Source of the DNA: Cladopsammia gracilis
Lineage: Eukaryota; Cnidaria; Anthozoa; Scleractinia; Dendrophylliidae
Length of the DNA: 64,000 bases
Assembly (NCBI GenBank): GCA_022457155.1
Contig: JAJGOT010000056.1
Span: 1,763,501 to 1,827,500 of the forward strand
Direction: 5' to 3'
Positions 49,201 to 61,900 of the stretch are shown one piece after another. The stretch's first letter is position 1. Each line of letters starts with the position of its first letter. A model generated the notes under the pieces. It was given only the letters and a program-made list of their open reading frames with translations, was not told where the DNA came from and made no database searches. Made by a program: the position numbers and the translations under genes.

Positions 49201-52200
49201 ATGACATGTTGTTACGGCCTCCTTTCATTAGATTCGGCAAATGTGAAGTTCAATGTTTGAATCGGGCCTTACTTTAAAGAATATTAAAGATTCAGTCACC
49301 ATTTGTTGTGTCAATTGATATTTTGATAATTAATATTAATGTCTCATCTGATCAGATATAAAGTCATTGCACGTGACGTATTATCGATGTGGGCTTTTAA
49401 TTGTTTTGAACTGAATTGCGGCAATCTATTGTATTTGATTTAGAAAGTCTTTTCCATTGTCAAATATCCCAACCGAAAATAGACAATGAATAACTGAAAA
49501 TGCACTGTGTAAATTGAACCAACAACACATTTTCATCGTCAATTAGCTAGCAAGGCGGGAAAAGTCTTTCACTTTCACTTCACTAACATCAAAATTATTT
49601 ACATTCACACTCGTGATTCTTTGTTACTCATAACTTTTTTTGACTTGCACCAACACGAATTTTCAAACCAAGTTCTCTCAATCTTCTCTATCCTGCCAAG
49701 AACCATATCCAGTTGACTACTGCGCCTCGCATTTTCTACATAATGTCTGATTCTACAACGCCATCTTTACCATATTTATTTTATATTTATTTTAGATTCT
49801 TCTTTTTTTAACCTCATGTTTCAACGCATTAACGAGATGGCTTTAAGAGCCCTTTGATTAGTACTCGACTTCGAAATCTCGCTTAATGCGCAAGCGCATT
49901 AACGAGATAAAAACGACAAAAATGTCGCGAAGTACCACCCGAGAGCAAGTTTATATCTCTTACAGGAATCCTTCATCGCAAGATCCACGAACGACAAAAT
50001 GAAGCTTGGAGTCCACATGACAACAAAAAGGCCAATGATTATGGCAATGGTCCATGCTGCCTTGTTGTTTTTCAAAACAGTGTTGTCGTAGGTCGCATTT
50101 ACCAAAGACAAATTAGCGATTTGTCGTTGCTGACGTCTTGCAGCACGAAAAATGTGAAAATAGCAATAACAGATGACCAATAATGGCACCGACACCATTA
50201 ATATTGTAGTCGCGATCCACAGAACAGGTAAATTTTTCGGGTCGTGTATCAGAAATCGTATGGATGCAAAAAGCACTGAGAATGTCCAGATAAATGTAGC
50301 GCCGAAGATGCAACGTTGTTGGGTAACTGTTTGAGTGTAGCGGAGAGTGTTTGTAACCGCGATATAGCGGTCCAAGCTAATTGCAGTCAAGTTGAACGTC
50401 GATGTGATGACGCTCTGCACCCACAGCCAGTTTTCAGCCAGTCTAACCGGCCGCATACGGCTAAAATCAAACGAAACACCAGTCAGATACATGACAACAT
50501 AACCGGATTCACGGCTAAACCTACGAGAAGATCCGACACCGCGAGCGATACAAGGAAGAAGTTCGAAATGGAACGCAACGAGGGCGTTTGATAAAACGCG
50601 ATGAGAATTAAAACATTGCTGCAGATTGCGATGATTGCCGATGCCAGGTTTAGAAATACAAGGGCTATATTTGGAGTAAAAACATCGAAACCGACGGAGC
50701 AGTTCCCAATAAAGGTCATTGTCGTATTGTGAAGATTTTGGGCGAACGCGTCAATATTGTGCCTAAACGTTTGATATTTAAATACGTTGTATATACTTTG
50801 GCTGAAAGTGCGAATCACCTTAGAATTATTAATAGCCTTGTTGAAATGCTAAAAATGTGTTAAACCGTATTTTGCAAAACATGAAAAAAGAAATAAAACA
50901 CGGGAAATCCTACTTAAAGCTTAAATTTGAATAAGCCTCTTCGATTTATTAAAATTGTTACTTGGCTCGACGCTTAGGGGAATAAAACAAAAGAACTCAA
51001 ATTGAGATTCGGGGATGAAAAATTAATTTTAATTTTATATCCCCCTAAGCTTCAGAGTCAAGTTAGAATTTTAATATATAGAAATTGGCCTGGTATTACA
51101 TTCTACGATTCATATTCAAAAGCGAAACACACTGGATCACTTTATACATCAAAGAAAACAAAGATTACGCACTCATCAATATGCTTTTTTTGTTTCAGTG
51201 AAGTCAATGTTCACTTGGAATTCGATGCCAAAGTCTTACACATTTTGGACGCAATAAATATCGACGCTTTCACAGCAACACGGTAGAGTCTAAATGCTAT
51301 AGCTCAGAAGGAGGTCGGACACCTGAATGAGAATATATAATGTAGGAACCAGAGTAACTGCCCGTAACCCTAAGCCTTGCAGGTTAGCTTTTAATTAGGG
51401 TTCGGGTTAGCAGGTAATATAGTTCAATTTAAACCGAATTGACGCAAGCAGCTTGATAGTGCTGTGGTCGTGTAGGCTCTCTAACAATCTAAATACGCCT
51501 GAGGTCACAGGTTCGAGCCTTGGTGTGAACTTTAGACCAGTTTACTTTTTACAGTTAAAAATTTATTGAAGATAAAATTCATCCACAGACGCAAACTTTA
51601 GAACCACCTTGTACAACATAAACATTACCACAGGAAAGTACTGCTCAATAGCTTTCATTTGAATGGTCACACTGTAGGATTTCATCCACAGACTCAAAAG
51701 TTAGCACCACCTTGTACAGCATAATAAACTGTACTACAGGAAAGTACTGCTCAGTAGCTTTCATTTGAATGGTCACACTTTAGGATTTCAGCCACAGACT
51801 CAAAAGTTAGAACCACCTTGTACAGCATAATAAACTGTACCACTGGAAAGTACTGCTTAGTAGCTTTCATTTGAATGGCCACACTTTAGGATTTCATCCA
51901 CAGACTCAAAAGTTAGAACCACCTTGTACAGCATAATAAACAGTACCACAGGAAAGTACTGCTCAGTAGCTTTCATTTGAATGGTCACACTTTAGGATTT
52001 CAGCCACAGACTCAAAAGTTAGAACCACCTTGTACAGCATAATAAACTGTACCACTGGAAAGTACTGCTTAGTAGCTTTCATTTGAATGGCCACACTTTA
52101 GGATTTCAGCCACAGATTCAAAAGTTACAACCTCCTTGTACAGCATAATAAACAGTAACACAGGAAAGTGCTGCTCAGTAGCTTTCACTTCATTGGTCAC

Positions 52201-55200
52201 ACTCTAGAAATACGCCCAAAGACTTAAAAATTTGAATCACACTGCATAGACAAACAAGCATAAAAAAAATAGAAAAGGTGTCACGCATAAAATGTTAAAA
52301 TCACAACTCAATTCACTAGAAACTTAACAATTCTACCACCTGAACCATAATGAAATGGAAGTAGAACTAAATGAATTTAAAGAAAACCTTAGTTTTAAAC
52401 ATCGTGTTAAGAAAATGTTATATGAAAAAAAAATTGAAAGCAAAGTGTATTGTTTTAGTTTTTAAGGCAATCAATATTACATACTTGTAATTAAAATTTT
52501 TGTAATGAAATTATTGTTATCTTTTTGCGCTATCTTTTTTGGATGGATGCATTTTGTATCTGTTTTGTTTTTCTTTTTTGTAAGTTTTTTCTTTTAATAG
52601 CAATAAAAAAACCAATTCTGAAAAGGTTCGGATATTACATGTGTGATTTTAAAATGAGAAACACTAAAAAACAATTTTCTCAGGTGATCAAACTTTAAAC
52701 TGTTTTGACATAACATCTGATATTAAACAAATTACCTTTTCCAAATGGAAGTGAAGATTGTAATATCCTGTAATTTGAGTTATTGACACACCAAGCAACT
52801 CTAAAGCTATTGTTATTTATATAATACACTGAATTCTACGCGCGTTTTCATTGGTTATTACCCATGATCTATTAGAGTACACACGCACAGCTGATATCAT
52901 GGAGATTTCGTCCAACATGGCGGACAGGTTTGAAAAAGTGTACGAAATGAGATTATTCTAAAAATGGCAAGTGTGGGAATCAAAAAAATGTTCAGCAGAA
53001 GTTGCCGACAATTAAGAAAAAGACGAAACGGAAGCGAAAAGTAGTTTTGTTGACGTAGAAAATGCCAAAAATGGCAAAAAAATCCTGAAGCAGTGATGAT
53101 CACAGTCTAGTGGCTGTTTATTACCCCTGTTTTTGTATAAAACAAATAGATTCCATTTTTATGTGTGTCTGTTCAGTTATCGATCACAGAAGACGTCAAA
53201 ATACGGTAAATGTTCTTACCACATTATGACACCATCTGTGATCTAGAACTGAACAGCACAAATATAAAAATAGAAAAAGCAAAATTTCGCTCAGCTTATT
53301 TCCAAATGCCACCAAATATACAACTTAAATGGATAAAACACATCTATAGAGCAAAACAAAAGCAGTAGTTCGGAGGTAAAGTGCAGGATTGCAAGGTTTG
53401 AAGTGGATTACAGTTCATGAAATTTGATTTATTGACAAGAGGTCAAGAAATCAAACTTGTCATTCTTGTGAAATTTTGACTTTTCTAGCCGTTTTTTTTT
53501 TTTTTTTTGTCTTTTTACTTCATATTTGTTTGCTTCTCTCACTTATAGTGATGGTTTCTTCCAATTTCAAGATAATAAAGTAAGTTTTAGCAAGCTCCTG
53601 ACCAAAGTCATGAAAACACGATATTTCAGCCGGGACAGTTAAAGAAATAGACGTCTTTAGCTTGTACGTTTTGTTTTCCCAATGTAGGTCATGTGATGTT
53701 CTCAAGGGAATATGTCCTTTGTCTTTTCATAAATTATGCATACAAATGCACGTGAAGAAAACAAAATTTAGGGCCTGTCCACACGCATCCGGATATTTTT
53801 GAATCCGCAACTTTTTTGTGCGGATTGGCCTTCCGTCCACACGTATCCGGCGAATTCGGGCAAATACGATTCGAATACGCTATGTGTGGACGCGAATATT
53901 TTCTAATCCGTAACAAAAAAGTTGCGGATTCAAAAATATCCGGATACATGTGGACGGCGCCTTAAAAGAAACAGTTCTCCAGGGTAACATCACATGATCT
54001 ACATTGGGAAAACAAAACATACAAGCTAAAGAGGTCAATTGCCATGAAGCCTAGAAAAAAAATCTCCAGGCTTTGAACTGGATTTCATGTTTGTGAAACT
54101 GGTAATTAGAAATGTTTTACGTTCACGAACAGCAAATATACAACAAAATTAAATTTACAGCAAATGGTCGCTTCCGATCCTGCACTTTGTAACGCCATGA
54201 ACCTTTGTTCCCAGCTTCGTGGCATGAGTGTTGTGTTTACTGTAGAAGCATATAAAGGAGTTTGTACGACTTTATTGCTTTTGCATAATGTTACATTTGT
54301 AAAGCATTTGAACTGTTTCTGTTCTTGCCACTTATGTTCAGAAATGCAGGCAAGTATTGTTTAACGAGTACTTCATATTTGACTCTAAGTTCTAATTCGT
54401 TTTCATATTACTTCATATGTGACAGAATTCCGTGTTTTGGTGAACATTTATAGGTGAGGACACTTTGTGATGCAGGTCATGGAGTAGCGTGCCCCCCCCC
54501 CCCCCCCGCCCCCCGCCTGCATTTCTGAACATATCTCGTCCTTACCTGGCATGGGCGTTGAGAACACTGTAAAAGCAGACTGAGGGGAGAGTATCTGGAC
54601 CCAGTGTTAATCTTTTGGCAGCTTCTCTTATCAATGTTATCTTAACCAGTTTATCACTGTCCTTCCTGCAAAGTGGAAGAATTGAAATCAAATTTGATAC
54701 AATCAAGATTATTGTTACAAGAGCCAGATTACCCTGGGCTCTTTTGCTCGCTCCAGTCTCCCAGAGATTGTTTTCGTGATTAGCTCACCCTCTCGACTGA
54801 CTGACAAGGGTCAGCTAGCTAGGGTCTACCAATAACCAGTTGGCAACACCTTGTGGCAGAACGATAGCTGCATGCAGACCCAAAGGATTCCAATTTTTCT
54901 ATAGACTTAGTGTAATCTAAAGTGACCATTAATGTGACTAACGTTACGGACTAGCATTACAAAGGGCGACTTAAGTGACCATTGTGACCTAGGGTGATAA
55001 GCATGACCAAGCATGAACTAGCGTGACCTAGAGGGCTTGCGTGACCTAATACAGTATGCGGCGATGCCCAAGTGTGACGTACAGTAACGAACATGCCCTA
55101 AATGCCAAGCATGACCAAGCATCAACTAGCATGACTTAGAGAGACCAGCATGACCAACCATGACCTGTTGTAACAATGAGTGACTTGCTTGTCAGAGCAA

Positions 55201-58200
55201 GACCTAGCGTGATCTAGAGTGACTTGTGTGACCTAACGTGACCAAGCAATTTGCGTGACCTAGCGTGACTTAGAAAGACCAACGTGATCTAGCATGTCCT
55301 ACATGTAGCATGACAAAAAGTGACCAGTGGGACTTTGTGTGACTTAGGATGACTAGCAAGACCTATATGGAAAGTAGAACTATTAGCTAGTGTGACCTAG
55401 AGTGACTAGCGTGACCCAGTATGACCTACAGCGAGCGTGTCATAGCATGGCATTTAGAGAGTAGTACCTGTCAAATGACCAGTGAAAAAACCCGCTTTAC
55501 ATTGCTCGAGCACCCCCCCCCCCCCCTCCCCAAGTGGCTGGGAGCGATGAGAGGAGGCTGTGTTTGTAGGCTATTAAAGTTAACACTTACATGACGGGAA
55601 ACTGAATCTGTCGGTTGAGTGGTGGAGCATTTGGGTTGTGTTCTTGTTTCTTTTTGCCTAAAAAAGAATTCAATTTAAAGTCAACAACTGATTTTACATC
55701 TTAGGGTAATAAAGGTTTCACAAATGTAAGTTGGTTGACCAGCTCTTTGCGGTCATTTAACCTTAATGGGAACGTTCATTGTTTTAACAAATTGACATCA
55801 AATTGTTGAAAATAAAGTCTAAATTTCGATCCTTCTAAAATAATAAATAAAAAGAAAATTGTAGTGTACAACAAAATGGTATGAATATTGCCTATTTTCA
55901 CTTTTACACTTCCCCGCGCTGCCATTTTGAATTTTTATGATGTCAAATGGTTGCCTCTGTGGAGTGTTTTCACATGACGTCACGGCGGCCATGTTGGTGT
56001 CCCAAAACAATAAAACGGCGGCCATATTGGTGTCCCAAGCTAATCCTGTGGGGATTGAACTCTTTTCTAATGCAAACACTTTGTTTTGTTCAAATAAATT
56101 AGCATAGCTGCAGACCACGTGAGTGAAAACACTCTATTGGATTTCCATTGTCGCCTAACGTAATTTACTTGCATATGGAGTGGTTACGCCTCACACTGCT
56201 TTAGGTTAGTCTTCACATAGAATTTGTTAATAATCCTTAACCCATTCACTCCCAGAGCCAGTTATGGAGAAATGATAGTGCAGTTCTAACTTTTGAGTCT
56301 GTGGACGAAATCCTATGGTGTGACCATTCAAATGAAACCTGTTCAGCAGTACTTTTGCATGGCACCATTTGTTCTAACTTTTGAGTCTGTTGATGAAATC
56401 CTATGGTGTGATCATGACCATTCAAATGAAACCTCTTCAGCAGTACTTTTGCATGGTACCATTTGTTCTAACTTTTGAGTCTGTGGACGAAATCCTATGG
56501 TGTGACCATTCAAATGAAACCTCTTCAGCAGTACTTTTGCATGGTACCATTTGTTCTAACTTTTGAGTCTGTTGATGAAATCCTATGGTGTGACCATTCA
56601 AATGAAACCTCTTCAGCAGTACTTTTACGTGGTGCCATTTGTTATTCATTATAATTATTCTAAATGAAATTTAAGATGTTTGGTACTCTGGGAGTGAAAG
56701 GTTAAGAGGAATTCGATACACCATGAACTGATGATAGACTTTTTGCAACTTCAAACAGCTTCTGTTGAGAACAGTGTTTTTAAACACTACCCCAGTGTTC
56801 CAGTTATTAACTTTCAAAGGCAGGGAGTCAATGAATGATTTTAAGGGGTCAGCAGGTTGTGGGTCTCTCTAAATCTTCTTAAGTAATTAGCCATTTGATT
56901 TGTCAGGTCAGGAAGCCAGCCGTGTCAGGTTTTTGATCTGAGACCCTTCTCTTATCGGGAACATTGCTACCCACACCGACATTACAATGGATAAATTTCT
57001 GGTACAGGTGTAGTTACAAAATTATATTTACCTGGTCCATTTGAATCTTTCTTGACTTTCTTTTTCTATTGACAGAGCAAATACATGTACATGTTACATG
57101 TAGACACAGCAAATGCATGTATATGTTACATGTACATGTGAATTTGTAAAGCTAAAATAGTTTTTAAGTAATGACAATAGTATATGTTACTTTTTAACAA
57201 CAAAATTAGGCAACAGAAAACAGAACAGACAGAAATGATTATTATTGCACTATAAAAAGAATAAAAGAAATAGAAAAATTTGTAAACTGCTATATTATTA
57301 AACCAGTAATAACATGTCATTGGCTGCATTGTTTGGTTAAATTTGGAACTAATATGAGCAATTGACCCATCAAAAACCAATTTTGTTTCAGGAACCCAAA
57401 ACTACTAATTTTTAAAGACAGTCCATCTCAACAAAATGGCTTGCAAAACATAAGAAGAAAGTCTGACAAATTGTAGAATTGTTGCAAACTTTCACTTGTC
57501 CTTTGTATTATTTTTTCGGTATTACCCAATTTTTTACTTATACATTTTATTATTGAAGGATAAGGTGAGTTCATAATTTAGCAACACAAGCATGCCTCGG
57601 TATACCAATTTTTTAAGTTGGCATATCTGAAAAACTCATTTCCAACACAATAAGCAGGTCTAATGCATTGCAGCATGTCAATATATTATTTTGGTGTTAC
57701 CTTTGGTTTATCATTATTAACATTGTGTTTGGTAGTAACATTAGTTTTTTTATTAATTTTTTTCATTACATTTTATTATTGAAGGATAAGGTGAGTTCAT
57801 AATTTAGCAACACAAGTATGCCTCAGCGTACCAATTTTTAAGTTCGCCTATCTGAAAAAATCATTTCCAACACAATAACAAGCAGGTCTAATGCATTGCA
57901 GCATGTCAATGGTGTTACCTTTGGTTTATCATTATCGACACTGTGTTTGGTAGTAACACATTTCTTTCAAACACTTCATTCTTTAAGGATGATGTTAGAT
58001 CTTAGCGTGAAGCCACACAACTGCACCTCAGCATACCAATTTTTTAAGTCAGCCAACTAAACAAAATGGCTTCCAAAACCATGAGAACATCTGTCTGTTC
58101 CATTGATGGATTTTATGTATAAAAATGTTCTTGCCTTTGGTTTGTTCTTATCAAGACTACTTTTAGCAATAACACTTTTTTTCATTTAATCACTAAGGAT

Positions 58201-58890
58201 AAAGTCAGTTCATCAAATGCTAGACAATCAATTGTAGAGCAGAGTTGATCTCATCCAGAGTTCATAATAATAAATAAAATAATCCACCAAGGTCAAAGGA
58301 ATTTTTCTTTGCTTTGTGCGTGGTCCCCTTTTCCTTATTACAGACTAACACTCAGTGGAACATTGATAGGCTCATCTTAGCAGTAAAAAAATCGGATACA
58401 GACTCGTCTAAAAGGTGGTACGGACCGCATAATTTTAGCCATTTACACAGATAATGTTCTACTGCAGGTAAGACAAAAAAAGGCCCAAGACCAAGTTTGG
58501 AAGGTTGTGTTTACACTACACTTTTTGGGGGACTGGACCAATTTCTAGTCCCCAGAGGCACGTGGATTTTTACTGCACAATGTTGTTATTACCTTTGGTT
58601 TGTCCTTATCGTCATCATCCTCATTCTCTTCTTCTATCACGACTCCGAGATCAGGCTCCGGTGGAATCCCATAATACACCTTGCTCTTATTAGCTGTCAG
58701 GAGACAAAGACATCATCATAATCATCATGAATATAGTGCTATGAGGGTAATGCGATAAGTGACGATTTTTTCACAAACATTAATCCACATTCTTTTCTGC
58801 GTAAAGGCTAAATTTTCAACTGTCATTGTTTTGCCATAGTGAAAGTCTCAAAAATGAAGTCACTGGGTGAGAAATATCTTCATTATCAGT

Positions 58891-58934
<44 letters not shown>

Positions 58935-61900
58935 AATCTTCACTGTCATTGTTACCACTGTCATCATGATACATATGTAAGCATTCATGATCCTCATCCT
59001 CTTTATCATCATCACCATTCTTATAACCATCATCATAATCCACATCATCGTCTTCATTATCATCATCATGGATATGTTATTGTTGTCATTATCATCAACT
59101 CACCTTCAAATGTTGCCTCCCCTGTCACTGCACCTGATGTAGCTTCTATTGTTTGCTTGTTTCGTGGCCTTCCTTCAAAAACTATTCGAAAAAGAAACAT
59201 TATCTAAGGTGCATTTAATATAAGACTGGGCAACTCGAGGCAGCTGAAGCTTAAAGAAAATCTGCAATCCCTAGTGCACATGCTTGGACTTTGTTTACAT
59301 GTTTTGTTTTGACATTCTGTGACACTCGCATGATGCAAATGTCAAGTTTTATCAGAAGCTGAATGCCCACCATTGTGGATGAGATAGCTTGCAAAAGTAA
59401 GTTTCTATTCAAGAATTTGAAATAGAAATAAACATATTTGAAAAATAAAATAAAATGTTTTAAGAAAGTGTCAAGTAAATTTCTAGCAACGACGTTTCAG
59501 GCTTGGCCCTTCATCAGGTTGATGACCGTTGTTTTGAACGCGACTTGTTTTATTTGAAAAATTGTAATAGCGCGCGCTAAGCAAATAGTGTATGAGCGCG
59601 CGCAGTTCAGAGGAAATGGAAAACCGTGTTGAGCCCATGCGGTTGCATGGTGCCCAACTTAAAGATGGTTTCCATTTCCACTTGTTTACTTTTGAGGTTG
59701 GTGCCGGTACATAACCTCAGTCCCCTAACGACAATGTCCGACAGTGAGTGGCCAGTAGAATTAAAATGTTCGGCAACCGGGAAACCGGGAGTGTTTTTTT
59801 GAACGCTTCGAAGGTGTTCGCCAAAGCGTTCACGCAGACTGCGACCGGTTTCCCCGATGTATAATCGGGAGCATCGACGGCAGGAGATACAATATACCAC
59901 GTTCTCTGATTGGCATGTACATGTAAAATGTTCACGTAAGTTTCTATTCTACTGTTGATGCACAGAGTTCAAAAGAAGCAATGCTGAAGCAATTAAAGAT
60001 CAGGCAGTTTAAAGATAACATTACCAGCTGCTGTTCGACAGATGCTTTCTGCAGTAAAGTGGAAGGCACAATGTACAGTAAACTGACAATCCATCATGTG
60101 AATCTCACAAAACATTGCATGCACAGAAGAGACTGTAGGGTACCTTTAATGTCAAAACATTATGGACCGAGTTTTTAAATGTGGCTCTAAATGTTAGCCA
60201 ACAATTACTCTATGGTTGTAGGTGCTGGTACATGTAAAATAGTTAGAACTTGTTTAAGAAATTTCATAAATTGCACGTTTTGATTTGAGAAGTTAGTGGA
60301 GAAAACAAAAAAGGCAATAGACCTAATAGTTAATGCTTGAATGATTGTAGTGTTGTAGCATCGTACGTACGTACTTCACAGGTATAATAGAACTCACAAT
60401 TGACCCAGCTCCCATCTGGCCTTGTAGCTCAGTGGTAGAGCGTTTGCTCCGGAATCACAAAGGTCATGAGTTTGAATCCCAGCCTCAAATCGCAACTCTT
60501 TCAGTTGTTGCATAATCACAATACTCTCTTTCTCTTTAATTCTCTTGATGGCATTTCATACAAATTTATTTTCATATCATTATACATTATCAAGATTACT
60601 ATAGTTAACATAACAATGGAACTTAGTGCATTGTAGACTTTTATTATGCCATAAATGTCTATAAGGGTAGAGTATAAAATAATAGTGTTTAAACAGACTG
60701 TAGTTCTGTGATATGATAGACTTTTATTAGCCTAAGAGTAGCATATGGTTAACATTACACGGGACCGTAGTGCCAAAGGCATAGACTCTCATTAGTATAT
60801 GTATAAAATGGTTACAATGTAGGGGTGTAACGATACACTGAACTATCGCTGAAATCTGATAGCTGGTGCCGCAATAGCGAGCTGTCGATAGTTAAATCAC
60901 CTAGCGATAACAATTGCTAGAGTTTGGCATGACTATCGATAGTTTCAATAGTGGGCAAAAAATGAACGCATTTTGGCTGCATTATACTTGTTGTATCCTT
61001 CACTGAAATATATAATGAATACAATTTAAAAAATGGTCTGTTTGTGGTGTACACTGTTATAACTAGACGAGGACAACACAATCCATCAGTGACTCCATCA
61101 GTGCCATTTTTGTTTTTACGTCATACAACATAAATTCCCTAGAAGTGGGGGGGGGGGGGGGTCAATTATGGTGGATGAAAAAGTGAGTCTTCGTAAGTCT
61201 GGTTTTCGCTTTTTACTATCGCATTACTATTGCAATACTGATTCAATTACAGTCGGACCTCTATTAAGCAGCCACCCTAGGGACTTTGAAAACTGGCCGC
61301 TTAATAGAGGTTGGCCGTTTAATAGAGGTACAATATAAATTGGATAGAAATGGCAGTCAACGTAACTTTATTGCCTCTATATAGCAAAAGGCTTGTTGAA
61401 AAGTGAACATATGTGAAGATAAATGCAAAAATCATTGAAACAAAAAATTAAGTGCCCTGTATTTGCGCATTTCAAGTCCGTGCAAAGTTCTAGCTCTAAC
61501 ACAGAGAGCATGTAGTCGATAAGTACAGTATTTTTTTTGTGTTGAGTAGGTACAGAAAAATATGCAAATCTATGTAACAAAACATCAAGTTCCTTAGGGC
61601 TTTTTTGCACCAACAGTCTGTAAAAATTTTAGCTCGAAATATTTCACGGACGATTTATTTAAAGTAATCTGTCATTGCCGTTTGCTGTTGTGGAGCTCGG
61701 AGTTGTAACGAGAAGATCAAGTCATTTGCCTTTCCGATAGATAGAGTAAGATCCTGGTAACCGTGAAACTGGGCAAGTGGAAATTAAATTGCAGTTTTTA
61801 TTGTTATCAGTTATCACCTTCATATTATCTGTCACCATTTCGCTTGAAAAGATCATTTGCTGGCCGCTTAATAGAGGTAAAAATACAATAAAAACTAAAC

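Larger units (their letters stand above)
37125..49908. mobile_element. 12.8-kb composite insertion in the GPCR gene
   Basis: A perfect 34-bp sequence at 37125-37158 (starts ATCAAAGGGCTCTTAAAGCC) reappears inverted at 49825-49858. Beyond the right copy lies a 49-bp hairpin segment (49860-49908) that joins directly to the GPCR. Inside are a 2.7-kb palindrome, an OTU fragment, a second inverted array at 46641-47656 and at least two smaller MITEs. I recognise no transposase, integrase or polymerase in it. It may be one large non-autonomous element or several nested ones. The border repeats are seen; single-event insertion is an inference. Confidence 0.7.
36952..50818 (-). pseudogene. Second class A GPCR gene: frameshifted and split by a 12.8-kb insertion
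   Basis: The N-terminal two thirds lie at 50818-49909 and the C-terminal 56 codons at 37122-36952, same strand and order. TM1 ([20 protein letters not shown]) and TM2 ([17 protein letters not shown]) are intact. A one-base frameshift near 50485 then moves to the frame with [10 protein letters not shown]3 with [17 protein letters not shown]4, TM5 and TM6 ([12 protein letters not shown]). Reading breaks after [10 protein letters not shown]; the other fragment resumes with [16 protein letters not shown], the NPxxY motif, a short tail and TGA. Motifs suggest an amine- or adenosine-like receptor. It lies in the 18.9-kb TAF5 intron and, once whole, was an intronless nested gene. Frameshift plus insertion argue for a dead gene. 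Confidence 0.88.

Noticed and set aside
58816..59207. Poly-His, poly-Asp and poly-Met frames
   Set aside because: They come from the CAT microsatellite. The real coding segment here is TAF5 exon c on the minus strand, only 78 nt long.
60418..60487. A functional tRNA gene
   Set aside because: A and B boxes are good, but the acceptor stem does not pair; a tRNA-derived repeat is more likely. The same applies to 30140-30211 and 51465-51540.
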